Shown: positions 1 to 8,241 of the stretch, piece after piece
How positions within the stretch are numbered: the first letter of the stretch is position 1
Layout of the letters: every line of letters starts with the position of its first letter
Source of the DNA: Gammaproteobacteria bacterium
GTDB lineage: Bacteria; Pseudomonadota; Gammaproteobacteria; Pseudomonadales; Porticoccaceae
Direction: 5' to 3'
Assembly (NCBI GenBank): GCA_016708925.1
Contig: JADJET010000025.1
Span: 1-30,412 of the forward strand
DNA length: 30,412 nt
Program-made: the position numbers and the translations under genes
The notes under the pieces: model-generated
Told to the model about the DNA's origin: nothing
Databases searched by the model: none
The model's input: the letters and a program-made list of their open reading frames with translations, nothing else

Positions 1-351
1 CTCAACCATGGTACCGGCGATGATTGCTCGAAATCGACTGGCAAGGTGCGGCGAACGCCGACTCCTCCCCGGATTGTGTACGGGTGTTCATTTTGCCGCC
101 CTCCATCGACACCCTGATGACCCGGCTGACCAGCCGGCGCCAGAAAAGGATCAACCCACGGAGTGATCCGGGGCGGCGCGAGGCGCGCGAGGAAATCCCG
201 CACGTCGAAGCCGATTACCTCATCGTCAGCGACCACTTCGGACCACGCCTCGATGAACTGCTGGCGATTTGGTAAAAACCAGCACCCTGCCACTCGCCGC
301 CCGGGGACGGCGCTTTCGGGCGAACTGCTCCAGTCGCTACTGCTGTCCTGA
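1..351 (+). CDS. gmk: guanylate kinase, 3' end (frameshifted)
   Basis: C-terminal part of guanylate kinase, which phosphorylates GMP to GDP with ATP in the cytoplasm. Seen: LEIDWQGA, then VFILPPS (the core strand ending in PPS), an Arg-rich lid region, and DYLIVSDHF followed by LDELLAI, all in the order known for Gmk. The gene starts upstream of the window. The first 30 bases and the region near 170 and 265 need single-base corrections; as read the main frame stops at 273-275, but the neighbouring frame gives a typical Gmk tail (ending LLQSLLLS) to 349-351. rpoZ follows directly, the usual gammaproteobacterial order. Identity is secure; the exact end is inferred. Confidence 0.85.
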
Positions 352-418
352 GCGAGATTTTGCGACCAAGCTCATCGTTGATCCAAGGGCATGTCCCTGT
401 GCTCAATCGAGGCTGGAC

Positions 419-678
419 ATGGCCCGTATTACCGTCGAAGACTGCACGATATTGTTGTAACCGCTTTGAGCTGGGTGATGATCGCCGACGAGCGCGCGCC
501 AGCTCACCACCGGCGACGCAAAGAGCCGCTGGTGCCCTGGGAAAATGACAAGCCGACTGTGGTCGCATTGCGGGAAATCGCGGCGGGCACGGTCGACCGC
601 AGCATTCTCGACGAAGTTGACGAGGTTGAAGACTTCCTTTCGCTTGACCTCTCGCGGGTCACGGGCTGCCGCCCATAG
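419..678 (+). CDS. rpoZ: RNA polymerase omega subunit (frameshifted)
   Basis: Omega subunit of RNA polymerase, which helps assemble beta' and in this group is part of a ppGpp binding site. The start is the ATG at 419, giving MARITVEDC, the hallmark N-terminus. The frame breaks near 445, then NRFEL-type sequence, PLVPWENDKPTVVALREIA and a C-terminal acidic stretch (EVDEVEDF) follow in another frame to a stop at 676-678. The span of 260 bases fits the usual 80-90 residues. At least two indels are needed; as rpoZ is normally intact these are probably sequencing errors. It lies between gmk and spoT, which links transcription and stringent response genes in one likely operon. Confidence 0.88.
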
Positions 679-726
679 ATCTTCAGGGACGGCCTGCAAT
701 ACTGGCCGACGACTGACCCGGAGGGC

Positions 727-2801
727 GTGCTGGAGGTCAGTTCGCTCGAACAGCTGTCCCTTACCTGCCCGCCTCGCAAGTTCGGCGTCGCTGCGCGCCT
801 TCGATTATGCAAAGGCCGGTCATGAAGGCCAGCTCCGGCAAAGCGGCGACCCCATCTCGCACCCGCTCGCCGTCACCCACATCCTCGCCGACATACGCAT
901 GGACAGCGAAGCCCCATGGCCGCTGCTCCGACGTCATTGAAGACACCGAGTAACCCGCCCCAGCTCAACCGCCGCTTCGGCAAACAGTCTCCGACCGGTG
1001 GACGGGGTCAGCAAACTCACCGGGAAATCGAATTTTTCTCGCGCCGAACAGCAGGCCGAAATTTCCAGAAAATGGCACTGGCCGTGTCGCGCGACATTCG
1101 CGTGGTGCTGGTGAAGCTCGCCGACCGGCTGACAACATGCGCACCCGGGTATGCTGCCGCCGGAGAAACGGCGCCGCGTCGCCCGCGAAACCCGAGATAC
1201 TCGCCCCTCGCTCAGCGGCTGGGCATGAACGACATGCGGGTCGAAGTCGAGGAACTGGGCCGCAGCGCTGCACCCCCGCGCCACTGCCGCATTCGCGAGG
1301 CGTTGCGCAACGCGCGGCCGTCGCCTCGGGGTGGTGGCGGGAACCAACGCTCGAAAACCGGCGCAGAGCGAAGGTATTGTGGCCGCGAACCGGTCGCGAG
1401 AAACATCTCTGGAGCATCTAACAGAAGATGAAGCTCAAGAAGCGCTCGTTCAAGTGCGATGGATGTGTTCGCCGTTCCGCATCGTGGTGGATTCGGTGGA
1501 CGCCTGCTACCGGGGTGCTGGGTGACGTCCATGACCCTGTACAAACCCGCTCACCGGCGAATCGGACTACATCGCGATCCCAAAGCCAATGGCTATCAGT
1601 CCCTGCACACGGTGCTGGTGGGCATACGGCGTGCCCATCGAGGTACAGATCCGCACCCGCGAAATGGACGATCTGGCCAACTACGGCATCGCGTCGCACT
1701 GGTTTTACAAACGCGGGCGGGGCCGACCGCCGGTAACCCAGAGCCGCGCCAATCGCTGGGTCAAGGGCCTGCTGGAATGGTAGCGCCCGAGGCCGGCAAC
1801 TTCGCTGGAATTCATCGAACACGTCAAGCTGACCTGTTCCTGGACGAGGTCTATGTCTTCACGCCCAACGGCAAGATCATCGAACTCCCGAGCGGCGCCA
1901 CGCCGGTGGATTTCGCCTACGCCGTCCACACCCACGTCGGCGACACCTGCGTCGGCTGCGAGATCAACGGCCAGTTGGAGTCCCCTGTCCCAGGCGCTGG
2001 AGAGTGGCCGCGGGTAAGCATCGTCACCGCACCGGCGCGCAACCGAATCAAACCTGGCTCGATTTCGTGGTTACCGCCAAGGCGCGCAGCGCCATCCGTC
2101 ATTTTCTCGAACCAGCAGCACGACGAGTCCGTTGAGCTCAGCAAACGCCTGCTGGACCAGGGCGCTGTCCGCTTCGGCACCGGCTACCGAGCAGATCCGC
2201 AAATCCCAGATCCGCCATCTGCTCAAGGAAACCGGCGACAAAACTTTTGAGGTGTGTTGCAGCAGATCGGTATCGGCAGCCGCGTGGCCTACGCGGTGGC
2301 TGACATCCTGATTCAGGGTGGCGGATCGCGGCAAGGTCCCAATCTGGATCGCCCATTCTGATCGACAACAGCCAGGGCCGGTCATCAGCTTCGCGCGCTG
2401 CTGTTACCGCTGCCCGGCGACCCCACTTCTGGGCCACATCAGTCCCGGCCACGGGCTGGTGATACACCGCGACTCCTGCAAAAACCTGACCGGCATTCGC
2501 GACAGTCGGAAAAATCCCTGCCCCTGCAATGGTCGCCCACCGGCGGGTGAATTTCCGGTGGAGCCTGAAGCTGGTGGTGTCCGAGCGCGGTATCATCGCC
2601 ACGCTGGCGAGCCGGATTGCCGAGCAGGATGCCACCATTAAGCGCATCAATGTGGGTGATCGCGACGCCGCCAGCACGGTCAACATCGTGCTCGCCGCGC
2701 CGCGTTCACCTCGCCAACATCATGCGCCGCATCCGGACCCTGAAAACCCGTGCGCTCGGTGCAGCGCGTCAAAACTGAAACCCGAGGTGCTTCTTGGCTG
2801 A
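727..2801 (+). CDS. spoT: bifunctional (p)ppGpp synthetase/hydrolase SpoT (many frameshifts)
   Basis: RelA/SpoT homologue that makes and degrades (p)ppGpp in the stringent response. Domains can be followed across shifting frames: N-terminal helix (LEVSSLEQL), HD hydrolase domain (about 800-1180, including SHPLAVTHILAD and DIRVVLVKLADR), synthetase domain (about 1390-1770, with NGYQSLHT and VEVQIRT-like EVQIRTREMDDLA), TGS domain (about 1835-2030, VYVFTPNGKIIELPSGATPVDFAYAVHT is seen there), the conserved Cys/His region near 2400-2480 (SPGHGLVIHRDSC) and a C-terminal ACT domain (about 2545-2790). The presence of the HD segment favours SpoT over RelA. Ten or more indels are needed. The start is uncertain: GTG at 727 is the best fit. 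The end overlaps the start of ridA. Confidence 0.87.
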
Positions 2802-3172
2802 AAAATCCGTCATTCACAGCGACTGCGCGCCCGCCGCCATCGGCACCTACTCCCAGGCAATCCGCACCGGCGCCACGGTGTATCTTTCGGGACAGATTCC
2901 CCTCGACCCGGTCAGCATGCAACTGGTGGACGGCGACAGTGCGCCCAGATCGCGCGCGTGTTCGACAATCTCGCCGCGGTCTGCAAGGCTGCCGGCGGTT
3001 CGCTCGCCGACATCGTCAAACCCCGAACATTTTCCCGGTCGATCTCGGTCACTTCGCCCTGGCCAACGAGGTGATGGCCGGTTATTTCTCGGCGCCCTAC
3101 CCCGCGCGGCGCCATCGGCGTGAGCGCGCCGCGGGGCCGCCAGTTGAAATGGACGCGATCATGGTCCTGTAA
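2794..3172 (+). CDS. ridA: RidA family 2-iminobutanoate/2-iminopropanoate deaminase (frameshifted)
   Basis: RidA hydrolyses reactive imines/enamines released by PLP enzymes such as threonine dehydratase. Seen: AEKSVIHSDCAPAAIGTYSQA, the GTYSQA signature, then VYLSGQIPLDP, both typical of the family, and a C-terminal VEMDAIMVL, the usual end containing the conserved Glu. The span of 379 bases matches the usual 126-128 residues. The start is taken as TTG at 2794 behind GAGGTG (2784-2789); no ATG lies nearby. Frame breaks occur near 2945, 3020 and 3110. It directly follows spoT, a common arrangement in gammaproteobacteria (spoT-ridA-recG), so it is probably in the same transcript. Confidence 0.88.
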
Positions 3173-3248
3173 CGCGGCGCCAGCTCCGACGCTGCGCCGC
3201 ACTGCTAACTCGAAACACTTGTTTTCAAGCCCAGGAGGGAACGTAGTC

Positions 3249-3905
3249 ATGCAGATCGACATCATTTCCGACGTGGTGTGTCCCCGGTGTTACGTCGGTA
3301 AACAGTTGAGCCGAACGCGCGCTCGCCAATAGCCCGCAACTGCAACGGAGATTCGCTGGTTTCCCTATCAGCCGCATCCGGAAGCGCCGGCCGAGGCTAT
3401 CCCCTACCGCGAGCTCATCGAGCGCAAGTACGGGCGCCTGATGATCGACGTGTTCGCGCGCCTGACCGCGGCGGGCAAAGCCGTCGGCATCGAGTTTCAA
3501 CTCGATCGCATCGCCCGCGGCGCCAATACGCTGAACGCGCACCGCGTGATCGAGTGGGCCCGTGCGGCGGGATGCGAGGAACGCGCCATGGTCGAGCCTG
3601 GTTCAAAGCGTATTTCTGCGCCGCCGGGATGTCGGCAATCGGGAACCCTCGCCGTCATTGCCGGCGAGGTCGGCCTGCGGGCCAACACCCTGGCGGAGCG
3701 GCTGGCCGGACCGGACGGCCGCACGGAAGTACTCGACCGCATGGCTTATTCCCGTGACCAGGCGTCACCGGCGTGCCTTTCTTCGTCTTTCGCCGGTCAC
3801 ACTGTCACTGTCCGGCGCGCAGTCCAGGAAACCTTCCTGCACCACCGACCGGGCCGCAACCCGCCGGCGACACTACCGCCGCGCAGTGCAGCCCCGAGGG
3901 TTGCA
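3249..3905 (+). CDS. DsbA family oxidoreductase, FrnE type (frameshifted)
   Basis: Thioredoxin-fold protein of the DsbA/FrnE group, cytoplasmic (no signal peptide). It starts at ATG 3249 behind a strong AGGAGGGA (3233-3240) and reads MQIDIISDVVCPRCYVGK; family members have CPWCYVGK, so the CxxC is present but Trp is Arg as read. Further on are FPYQPHPEAP, GANTLNAHRVIEWA, a VPFFVF segment (the cis-Pro loop, near 3775) and a Cys-containing tail. Frame breaks lie near 3310, 3415, 3590, 3640 and 3760. The end is unclear because the junction with the next gene looks collapsed. Substrate is unknown; the family includes disulfide isomerase-like and polyketide-associated proteins. Confidence 0.78.
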
Positions 3906-3929
3906 TCAAGCGGGTTCCAGTCCGACCGG

Positions 3930-5075
3930 CGTCACCAACAAACGCGTCCGGCCTATCCATAACATCGTGCGATCACCGCCGCGGGAGCGTCGGCGGCAAC
4001 TACGACGGCATCGGCGTTAACGAACACCACCAGAACGCCTACGGGCTGATGCCCTCGCCCAACATCATGGCGGCCGCCATTTCGCGCCGCGCACTCAATG
4101 CCGCCGTGGTGGTGCTGGGCAATTCGCTGTCGCTGTACAACCCGCCGATTCGCGTCGCCGAAGAATTCGCGATGCTCGATGTCATCACCGGCGGGCGCTG
4201 GTGGCGGGTTTCCGGTCGGCACCTCGATGGACACCAACTTCGCTATGGCGACATCTCCGGCGCTGACCCGCGAACGCTACCAGAAGCCCACGATCTGGTG
4301 CGCGTCCCGGCGCGAGACCGAACCCCTTCGCCTGGAACGGCCCGGCACCAAGTGCGCCACGTCAACACCGCCCAAGCCGACCAAGAACCCGCCGCCCATT
4401 CACATTCCCGGCGGCGGCTCGGTGGAGACCTATGACTTCTGCCTCGACAACGTCTATTCCTATTCGTACCTGAGCTTTTCCGGCTAGCATCCGCGCCAAG
4501 GCGCTGTTGCAGGTTACTGGGACCGTCTCGCCGAACGCAACGAACCCGATGCCCGCCCTATCGCGCTGGCTTCTGCGCAGACCATCTGCGTCGCCGAAAC
4601 CGATGCCCAGTGCGGAAGAGCTTTACCCGAGCACGTCAATTATTTCTTCAACCGCTGCCTGCACATCGCCCCCGGCTTTGCTGATGCGCCGGGCTATCGC
4701 ACCATCAAGACCATCAAGTCCGGCGCGCTGTCGCAGTTTTCGCCCATCCGAGGAGGCCTCCCACATGTCGTGGAAGGATCTGGTCGAGGGCGGCTTCATC
4801 ATTGCCGGCAGCCCCGACACCGTGCGCGAGCGCATGGAAGACCTGATCAAGGGTCTGCGCGTCGGCAACATCTTCTGCCTGATGTCGTCGGCGACATGCC
4901 GCTCGAAAAAACCAAATACTCGACGCGGCTGTTCGCCGAAAAAGTCATGCCCAAACTGCGCAACATGTGGCCCGAATACGCCGACGACACCCGCTTCTGG
5001 TGCCAGCCATTGGCCAAGCGCGCCACGCCCGGCCCCGTGTCCGACTACAACGCCGCCATCGGAGGCAACCGCTGA
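3930..5075 (+). CDS. LLM class flavin-dependent oxidoreductase (N-terminus missing, frameshifted)
   Basis: Luciferase-like monooxygenase (bacterial luciferase TIM-barrel superfamily, FMN or F420 dependent). Seen: NYDGIGVNEHHQNAYGLMPSPN, then RVAEEFAMLDVITGGR, the classic barrel motifs, PIHIPGGGSVETYDF, AETDAQ, EASHMSWKDLVEGGFIIAGSPD and a tail with MWPEYADDTRFWCQPL. It ends in TGA 5073-5075. Relatives carry roughly 65 residues before the YDGIGVNEHH motif; here the preceding gene runs too close for that, so the N-terminus is deleted or the sequence has collapsed. Frame breaks near 4200, 4330, 4485, 4600 and 4890. Its stop overlaps the start of the alpha/beta hydrolase, suggesting a coupled oxygenase-hydrolase pair. 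Substrate unknown. Confidence 0.82.
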
Positions 5076-5858
5076 TGACTGCCCTGAGCCTGAACAAACT
5101 CAAAACCCATCACGGTGGTCGATGTACTGAGGGGCGGCAATGGCCCCGATCTGTTCTTCCTCCACGGCGCCGGCGGCGTCACCGCCGAAGATCCTTTTTT
5201 GACCGCGCTCGCGCAAAAGTACCGCGTACACGCGCCCCTGCTGCCGGGTTACGGCGCATCGGACGAGTGCGAGAGCATTCGCACCATGCTCGATTTCACC
5301 CTGCACAGTTACGATGTGCTGGACGCGCTCGGACTGCGCAAACCCATCGTCGTCGGTCACTCCATGGGCGGCATGATGGCGGCGGAAATGGCGGCCATCG
5401 CACCCCACGACATCGACCGCCTGTGCCTGCTGTGCCCCGCCGGGCTGTGGCTGGATGAATACCCGATGCCCGACATCTTCTCGATGGTGCCCTACGAACT
5501 GCCCGCCGTGCTGTTTCACGATGTCGAGGCCGGCGCCGCAATGATGACCGCGGGCGCGGATTTTTCCGATCTCACCTTCCTGCAGAACTTCCTGGTGCAG
5601 AACGCCCGCCAACTCGGCATGGCCGGCAAGATCCTGTTTCCGATTGCGGATCGCGGCCTGAGCGAACGCCTCTACCGCATCCAGGCGAAAACCCTGCTGG
5701 TGTGGGGCGCGTCCGATCGCCTGACGCCGCTGCCCTACGGCGAAGCCTTCAAAAAAGGCATCGCCGGCAGCGAATTGATCGTGATCGAAAAGGCCGGGCA
5801 TATGCTGCCGCTGGAGCAGACTGACTCGGTGATTCAGGCGATGGGCAAACTGAAGTAA
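5075..5858 (+). CDS. alpha/beta fold hydrolase
   Basis: Cytoplasmic serine hydrolase of the alpha/beta fold. Seen: oxyanion-hole motif HGAGG, nucleophile elbow GHSMGG (Ser near residue 96), acid residue in WGASDRLTPL and catalytic His in KAGHMLPLEQ, all in family order and spacing; a complete triad. The ATG at 5075 overlaps the stop of the upstream monooxygenase (TGATG), and one base is missing near 5113, after which the frame is open to TAA at 5856-5858, giving about 260 residues, the usual size. Overlap implies translational coupling. Likely substrate is an ester or C-C bond of the product of the flavin enzyme, which is inference; haloperoxidase-like or meta-cleavage hydrolases look similar. 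Confidence 0.87.
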
Positions 5859-6011
5859 ATCGAGCCGCCGGTGTCAGTGGGTGTAAGATCCCTGTTGGTG
5901 CCGGCAAAGACCGACACACCAGATAATTGGACATTTCGCGAAGGAATCATTGGAGAAGTCATGGAAGGATGCAATTTCAGCCAGCAACACCGCCGGAAAG
6001 GCGTCTCGGCC

Positions 6012-6030
6012 TCAAATACGAAGTGCAACA
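6012..6030 (+). repeat. IS30 left terminal inverted repeat
   Basis: TCAAATACGAAGTGCAACA, matching the complement of the right end with two mismatches (positions 5 and 7). This is the presumed transposase binding and cleavage site. Confidence 0.78.
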
Positions 6031-6054
6031 CTTGCCGGGAGGTAATGTGTTGCA

Positions 6055-7127
6055 ATGGGAACGAACTACAAACACCTGAGCTGTGGAGAACGTGCGATGA
6101 TCCAGTTGCACCTTGAGCAGGGCTGCACGCTGCGGGCAATTGCCCGCAGCGTGCAGCGCGCGCCGAGTTCGATCAGTCGCGAGTTGCGGCGCAATGGCTG
6201 GAGCAATCCGGCCACGGTGCCCAGGAAGCGGGGGCGTCCACCGGTGGCGGGCGGCTATCGTGCACCGCTGGCCCAGCGCGCGCCGATGCCTTGGCGACGC
6301 TGGCGCGATGCCCCCCGCGCCTGGCGCGGGACGGCCCCTTGTGGAGCCATGTGGAGCGCTTGCTGCGAGCGCTCCATTCGCCCGAACAGATCGCAGGCAT
6401 ACTGCGACGCATGAACCCGGACGAGCCGACCCTTCAGGTCAGTCACGAGACGATCTACACGGCGCTCTACGCCATGCCGCGCGGCGCGTTGCGCACCGAG
6501 CTGATTGCCTGCCTGCGGCAAGCGCGCAAAAGTCGCCGGCCACGCGCCAGGGGTGAGGATCGCAGGGGTACCATCCCCAACATGACCAGCATCCATCGGC
6601 GGCCACCAGAGATTGATGCGCGCATCATCCCCGGTCATTGGGAAGGCGATCTGATCAAGGGCGCGCGCAACGCGTCCGCCGTCGGTACCCTGGTCGAGCG
6701 AACCACGCTGTTTGTGACCTTGGCCAGGCTGGACAACGCCAGCGCTGCTGCGGCCGTCACCGGCTTCAGTACCGTCCTCAATCGGGTCGCTGCGCAGCGA
6801 CGCCTTTCCATGACCTACGATCAAGGGCGCGAGATGGCGCACCACGCGCGGCTGTCCGAACTCACCGGCGTTATGGTCTACTTCGCCGACCCGCACAGCC
6901 CCTGGCAACGTGGCATCAACGAAAACACCAATGGCCTGCTGCGCCAGTATTTCCCCAAGGGGATGGATCTCTCCGGTTTCACTCAAGCCGAACTCGATGC
7001 CGTGGCCTGGCAGCTCAACACGCGACCGCGAAAAACCCTCGGCTGGAAGTGTCCCGCCGAACTGTTCATGCCAGAGTCCTTCGACTTCTTTAAACATCAT
7101 CATCAACTTGTTGCACTTCGGACTTGA
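6055..7127 (+). CDS. IS30 family transposase (one frameshift)
   Basis: DDE transposase that cuts and joins the IS ends. N-terminal helix-turn-helix (MGTNYKHLSCGERAMIQ, then LRAIARSVQRAPSSISREL, residues about 5-45) followed by the RNase H-like core: first Asp in IPGHWEGDLIKG, second in TYDQGREM, then YFADPHSPWQRG and the catalytic Glu in INENTNGLLRQYFPKG, all standard for IS30. About 357 residues. One base is missing near 6278 (the reading switches from AQR to RADALATLA), inside a GC dinucleotide run. The ATG at 6055 is preceded by GGGAGG and by an 8-bp inverted repeat (6024-6031 with 6047-6054) whose loop holds the ribosome site. A 36-bp palindrome lies within codons 23-35. Confidence 0.9.
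6122..6157. repeat. 36-bp perfect palindrome inside the transposase gene
   Basis: The 18 bases 6122-6139 (GCTGCACGCTGCGGGCAA) are the exact reverse complement of 6140-6157, with no spacer. It lies in the part of the gene that codes for the helix-turn-helix. In RNA it would fold into a very stable hairpin just downstream of the start codon. Several insertion sequences are known to use hairpins near the transposase start to block expression from outside transcription; that role here is inference. Confidence 0.9.
7109..7127 (-). repeat. IS30 right terminal inverted repeat
   Basis: Read on the minus strand: TCAAGTCCGAAGTGCAACA. It overlaps the last codons and the stop codon of the transposase gene. 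Confidence 0.78.
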
Positions 7128-7251
7128 AACCGCCCGTTTTGCCGCGGCTCGCGTGCCAATACAATCCGGCCGCATCCTTGGTATTCTGCTGTGGAATTTT
7201 GGTAATGTGCTAGCGTCTTGGCTTGGTCGGGCAGAAAAGGGAGTCACGAAC

Positions 7252-7440
7252 ATGCTTGAAACAATCGCGATTATTTTGCTGATTCTGTGGGCCCTGGGAT
7301 TGGTGTCGTCCTACACCATAGGCCTCCCAAATCGCCATTCAGGTTATGCCGCAAGGAGAAGGCAAGATGAGTATGCAAAAGATTGCAGGGATCGTTCTGA
7401 TTATCGGGGGCGCCTTCGCGCTCGCATATGGCGGCTTTAG
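7252..7440 (+). CDS. Lmo0937-like small membrane protein, C-terminus altered
   Basis: The first 23 codons read MLETIAIILLILWALGLVSS then YTIG, closely matching the Lmo0937/DUF5670 family of small proteins of about 50 residues with two membrane helices. The ATG at 7252 follows AAGGGAG (7237-7243). After about 7320 the family pattern is lost: the expected GGFIHILLVIAI-type second helix is absent and the frame runs as unrelated, charged sequence into the next gene, ending at 7438-7440. Either about 60 bases are missing or the gene is truncated. Family members are often found with stress-response genes; function unknown. The recognisable part is 7252-7320. Confidence 0.6.
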   Translation: MLETIAIILLILWALGLVSSYTIGLPNRHSGYAARRRQDEYAKDCRDRSDYRGRLRARIWRL

Positions 7441-7586
7441 CTACACCAAAGAGACACACACGGCTGACGTGGGTCCGTTGCATCTGTCGGTCGACGAAAA
7501 GGAACGCGTCAATGTCCCGATCTGGGCTGGCGTCGGAGCAATCCTGGTGGGCGGGCTCCCTGCTGGTCGTGGGCAGGAAAAATTAG
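7367..7586 (+). CDS. DUF3185-like small membrane protein (one frameshift)
   Basis: Starts at ATG 7367 behind AAGGAG (7355-7360 region) and reads MSMQKIAGIVLIIGGAFALA, a first membrane helix, then YGGFSYTKETHTADVGPLHL, a middle soluble stretch with VDEKERVNVPIW, and a second helix AGVGAILVGG. As read the frame continues past the helix to 7684, but dropping one base at the CTCCC near 7557 gives LLLVVGRKN and a stop at 7584-7586, the normal end for this family (about 72 residues). It sits between an Lmo0937-like gene and yjdM. Role unknown; the family is a conserved inner-membrane protein of unknown function. Confidence 0.68.
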
Positions 7587-7680
7587 CGGGTCACCTTGGG
7601 TTTGTAACTGAACTGGTTGGCAGGCTGTCGAAAATTTTCGCCCCCGTTCCAGTTTTAGCTAATCCAAGACAAGGTACGGC

Positions 7681-8031
7681 ATGAGCAATTCGCCGAAATG
7701 TCCAAAATGTGGTTCGGAATATGCCCATGAGGACCGGAGCATGTATGTCTGCCAGGAGTGCGCCCATGAGTGGGCGCCGGGTACGATTGCCGTAGACATC
7801 CCGCACGACGACGAAGTCGTGCGGGATGTCTACGGCAACGTGCTTAGTGACGGTGACGGTGACGCCGTAACAGTGATCAAGGATCTGAAGATAAGGGGCT
7901 CGTCATCGGTGATCAAAGTCGGCACCAAGAAGAAAAACATCCGACTCGTCAAAGGAGACCACGACATCGACTGCAAAATTGACGGCATAGGCGCACTGCA
8001 GTTGAAATCCGAATTTGTAAAAAAGACGTAA
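7681..8031 (+). CDS. yjdM: zinc ribbon protein YjdM (PhnA family)
   Basis: Small soluble protein of 116 residues, formerly called PhnA, of unsettled function despite the old phosphonate link. N-terminal zinc ribbon with CPKC (Cys7, Cys10) and CQEC (Cys24, Cys27); then a variable linker; then the conserved C-terminal domain with VTVIKDLKIRGSSSVIKVGT, KNIRLVKGDHDIDCKIDG and LKSEFVKK at the end, a very close match to the family. The frame is open throughout. The linker is odd: it and the following conserved strand form a 23-bp perfect inverted repeat (7787-7809 with 7816-7838), coding residues 36-53, in place of the ordinary acidic linker. Confidence 0.93.
   Translation: MSNSPKCPKCGSEYAHEDRSMYVCQECAHEWAPGTIAVDIPHDDEVVRDVYGNVLSDGDGDAVTVIKDLKIRGSSSVIKVGTKKKNIRLVKGDHDIDCKIDGIGALQLKSEFVKKT
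7787..7838. repeat. 23-bp perfect inverted repeat, 6-base loop, within yjdM
   Basis: Arm 7787-7809 is the exact reverse complement of arm 7816-7838; the loop 7810-7815 is GACGAA. The right arm codes the conserved VVRDVYGN stretch, the left arm codes the variable linker (IAVDIPHDD). A hairpin this long in a coding region is exceptional. It could be a natural template-switch palindrome or a fold-back artefact, but the reading frame and family homology continue correctly on both sides. Confidence 0.93.
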
Positions 8032-8178
8032 CGCCGCCAGCCGGATCATCTCTGAAATATCCTGCACCTTTCGCCGTAGGGGCCAGGTGGTGACAGGGAT
8101 GACGCCAACCCGGAGCACGCGGCCAGCTGCGACAGGGACATATCAGTTGCGCTCGAGGGGGACCAAGCGCCTCGCAAC

Positions 8179-8207
8179 AAGCCGGCTGGAAGCCGCCGGA
8201 GTTTTTC
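8179..8207 (+). terminator. weak candidate terminator between yjdM and recG
   Basis: CGGCT-GGA-AGCCG (8183-8195) forms a 5-bp stem, and a short T run (TTTTT, 8202-8206) follows after seven bases. Stem is short and the T run is displaced, so this is only suggestive. Confidence 0.22.
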
Positions 8208-8241
8208 AATGCATCGCCGTGCGGGCTGCTAAAGTCGCCGC

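Larger units (their letters stand above)
6012..7127 (+). mobile_element. IS30-family insertion sequence
   Basis: A complete-looking insertion sequence of about 1.12 kb bounded by inverted repeats at 6012-6030 and 7109-7127 (17 of 19 bases identical), with a single transposase gene filling the interior. Size, single DDE gene and GAAGTGCAACA-type ends fit the IS30 family. The right repeat runs exactly to the transposase stop codon. I see no convincing target-site duplication at the ends (left outer GGCC, right outer AACC). It separates the monooxygenase/hydrolase pair from a small-gene cluster and recG. The one frame break in the transposase may be sequencing error, so the element could be active. 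Confidence 0.85.

Noticed and set aside
1..5100. Calling gmk, rpoZ, spoT and ridA pseudogenes because of their many frame breaks
   Set aside because: All segments are conserved and in order, the genes are core functions, and breaks sit at runs or repeats, so sequencing error is more likely.
5871..6116. Short frame between the hydrolase and the IS, running into the IS
   Set aside because: No ribosome site or family match; it crosses the IS terminal repeat, so it cannot be an old host gene in that form.
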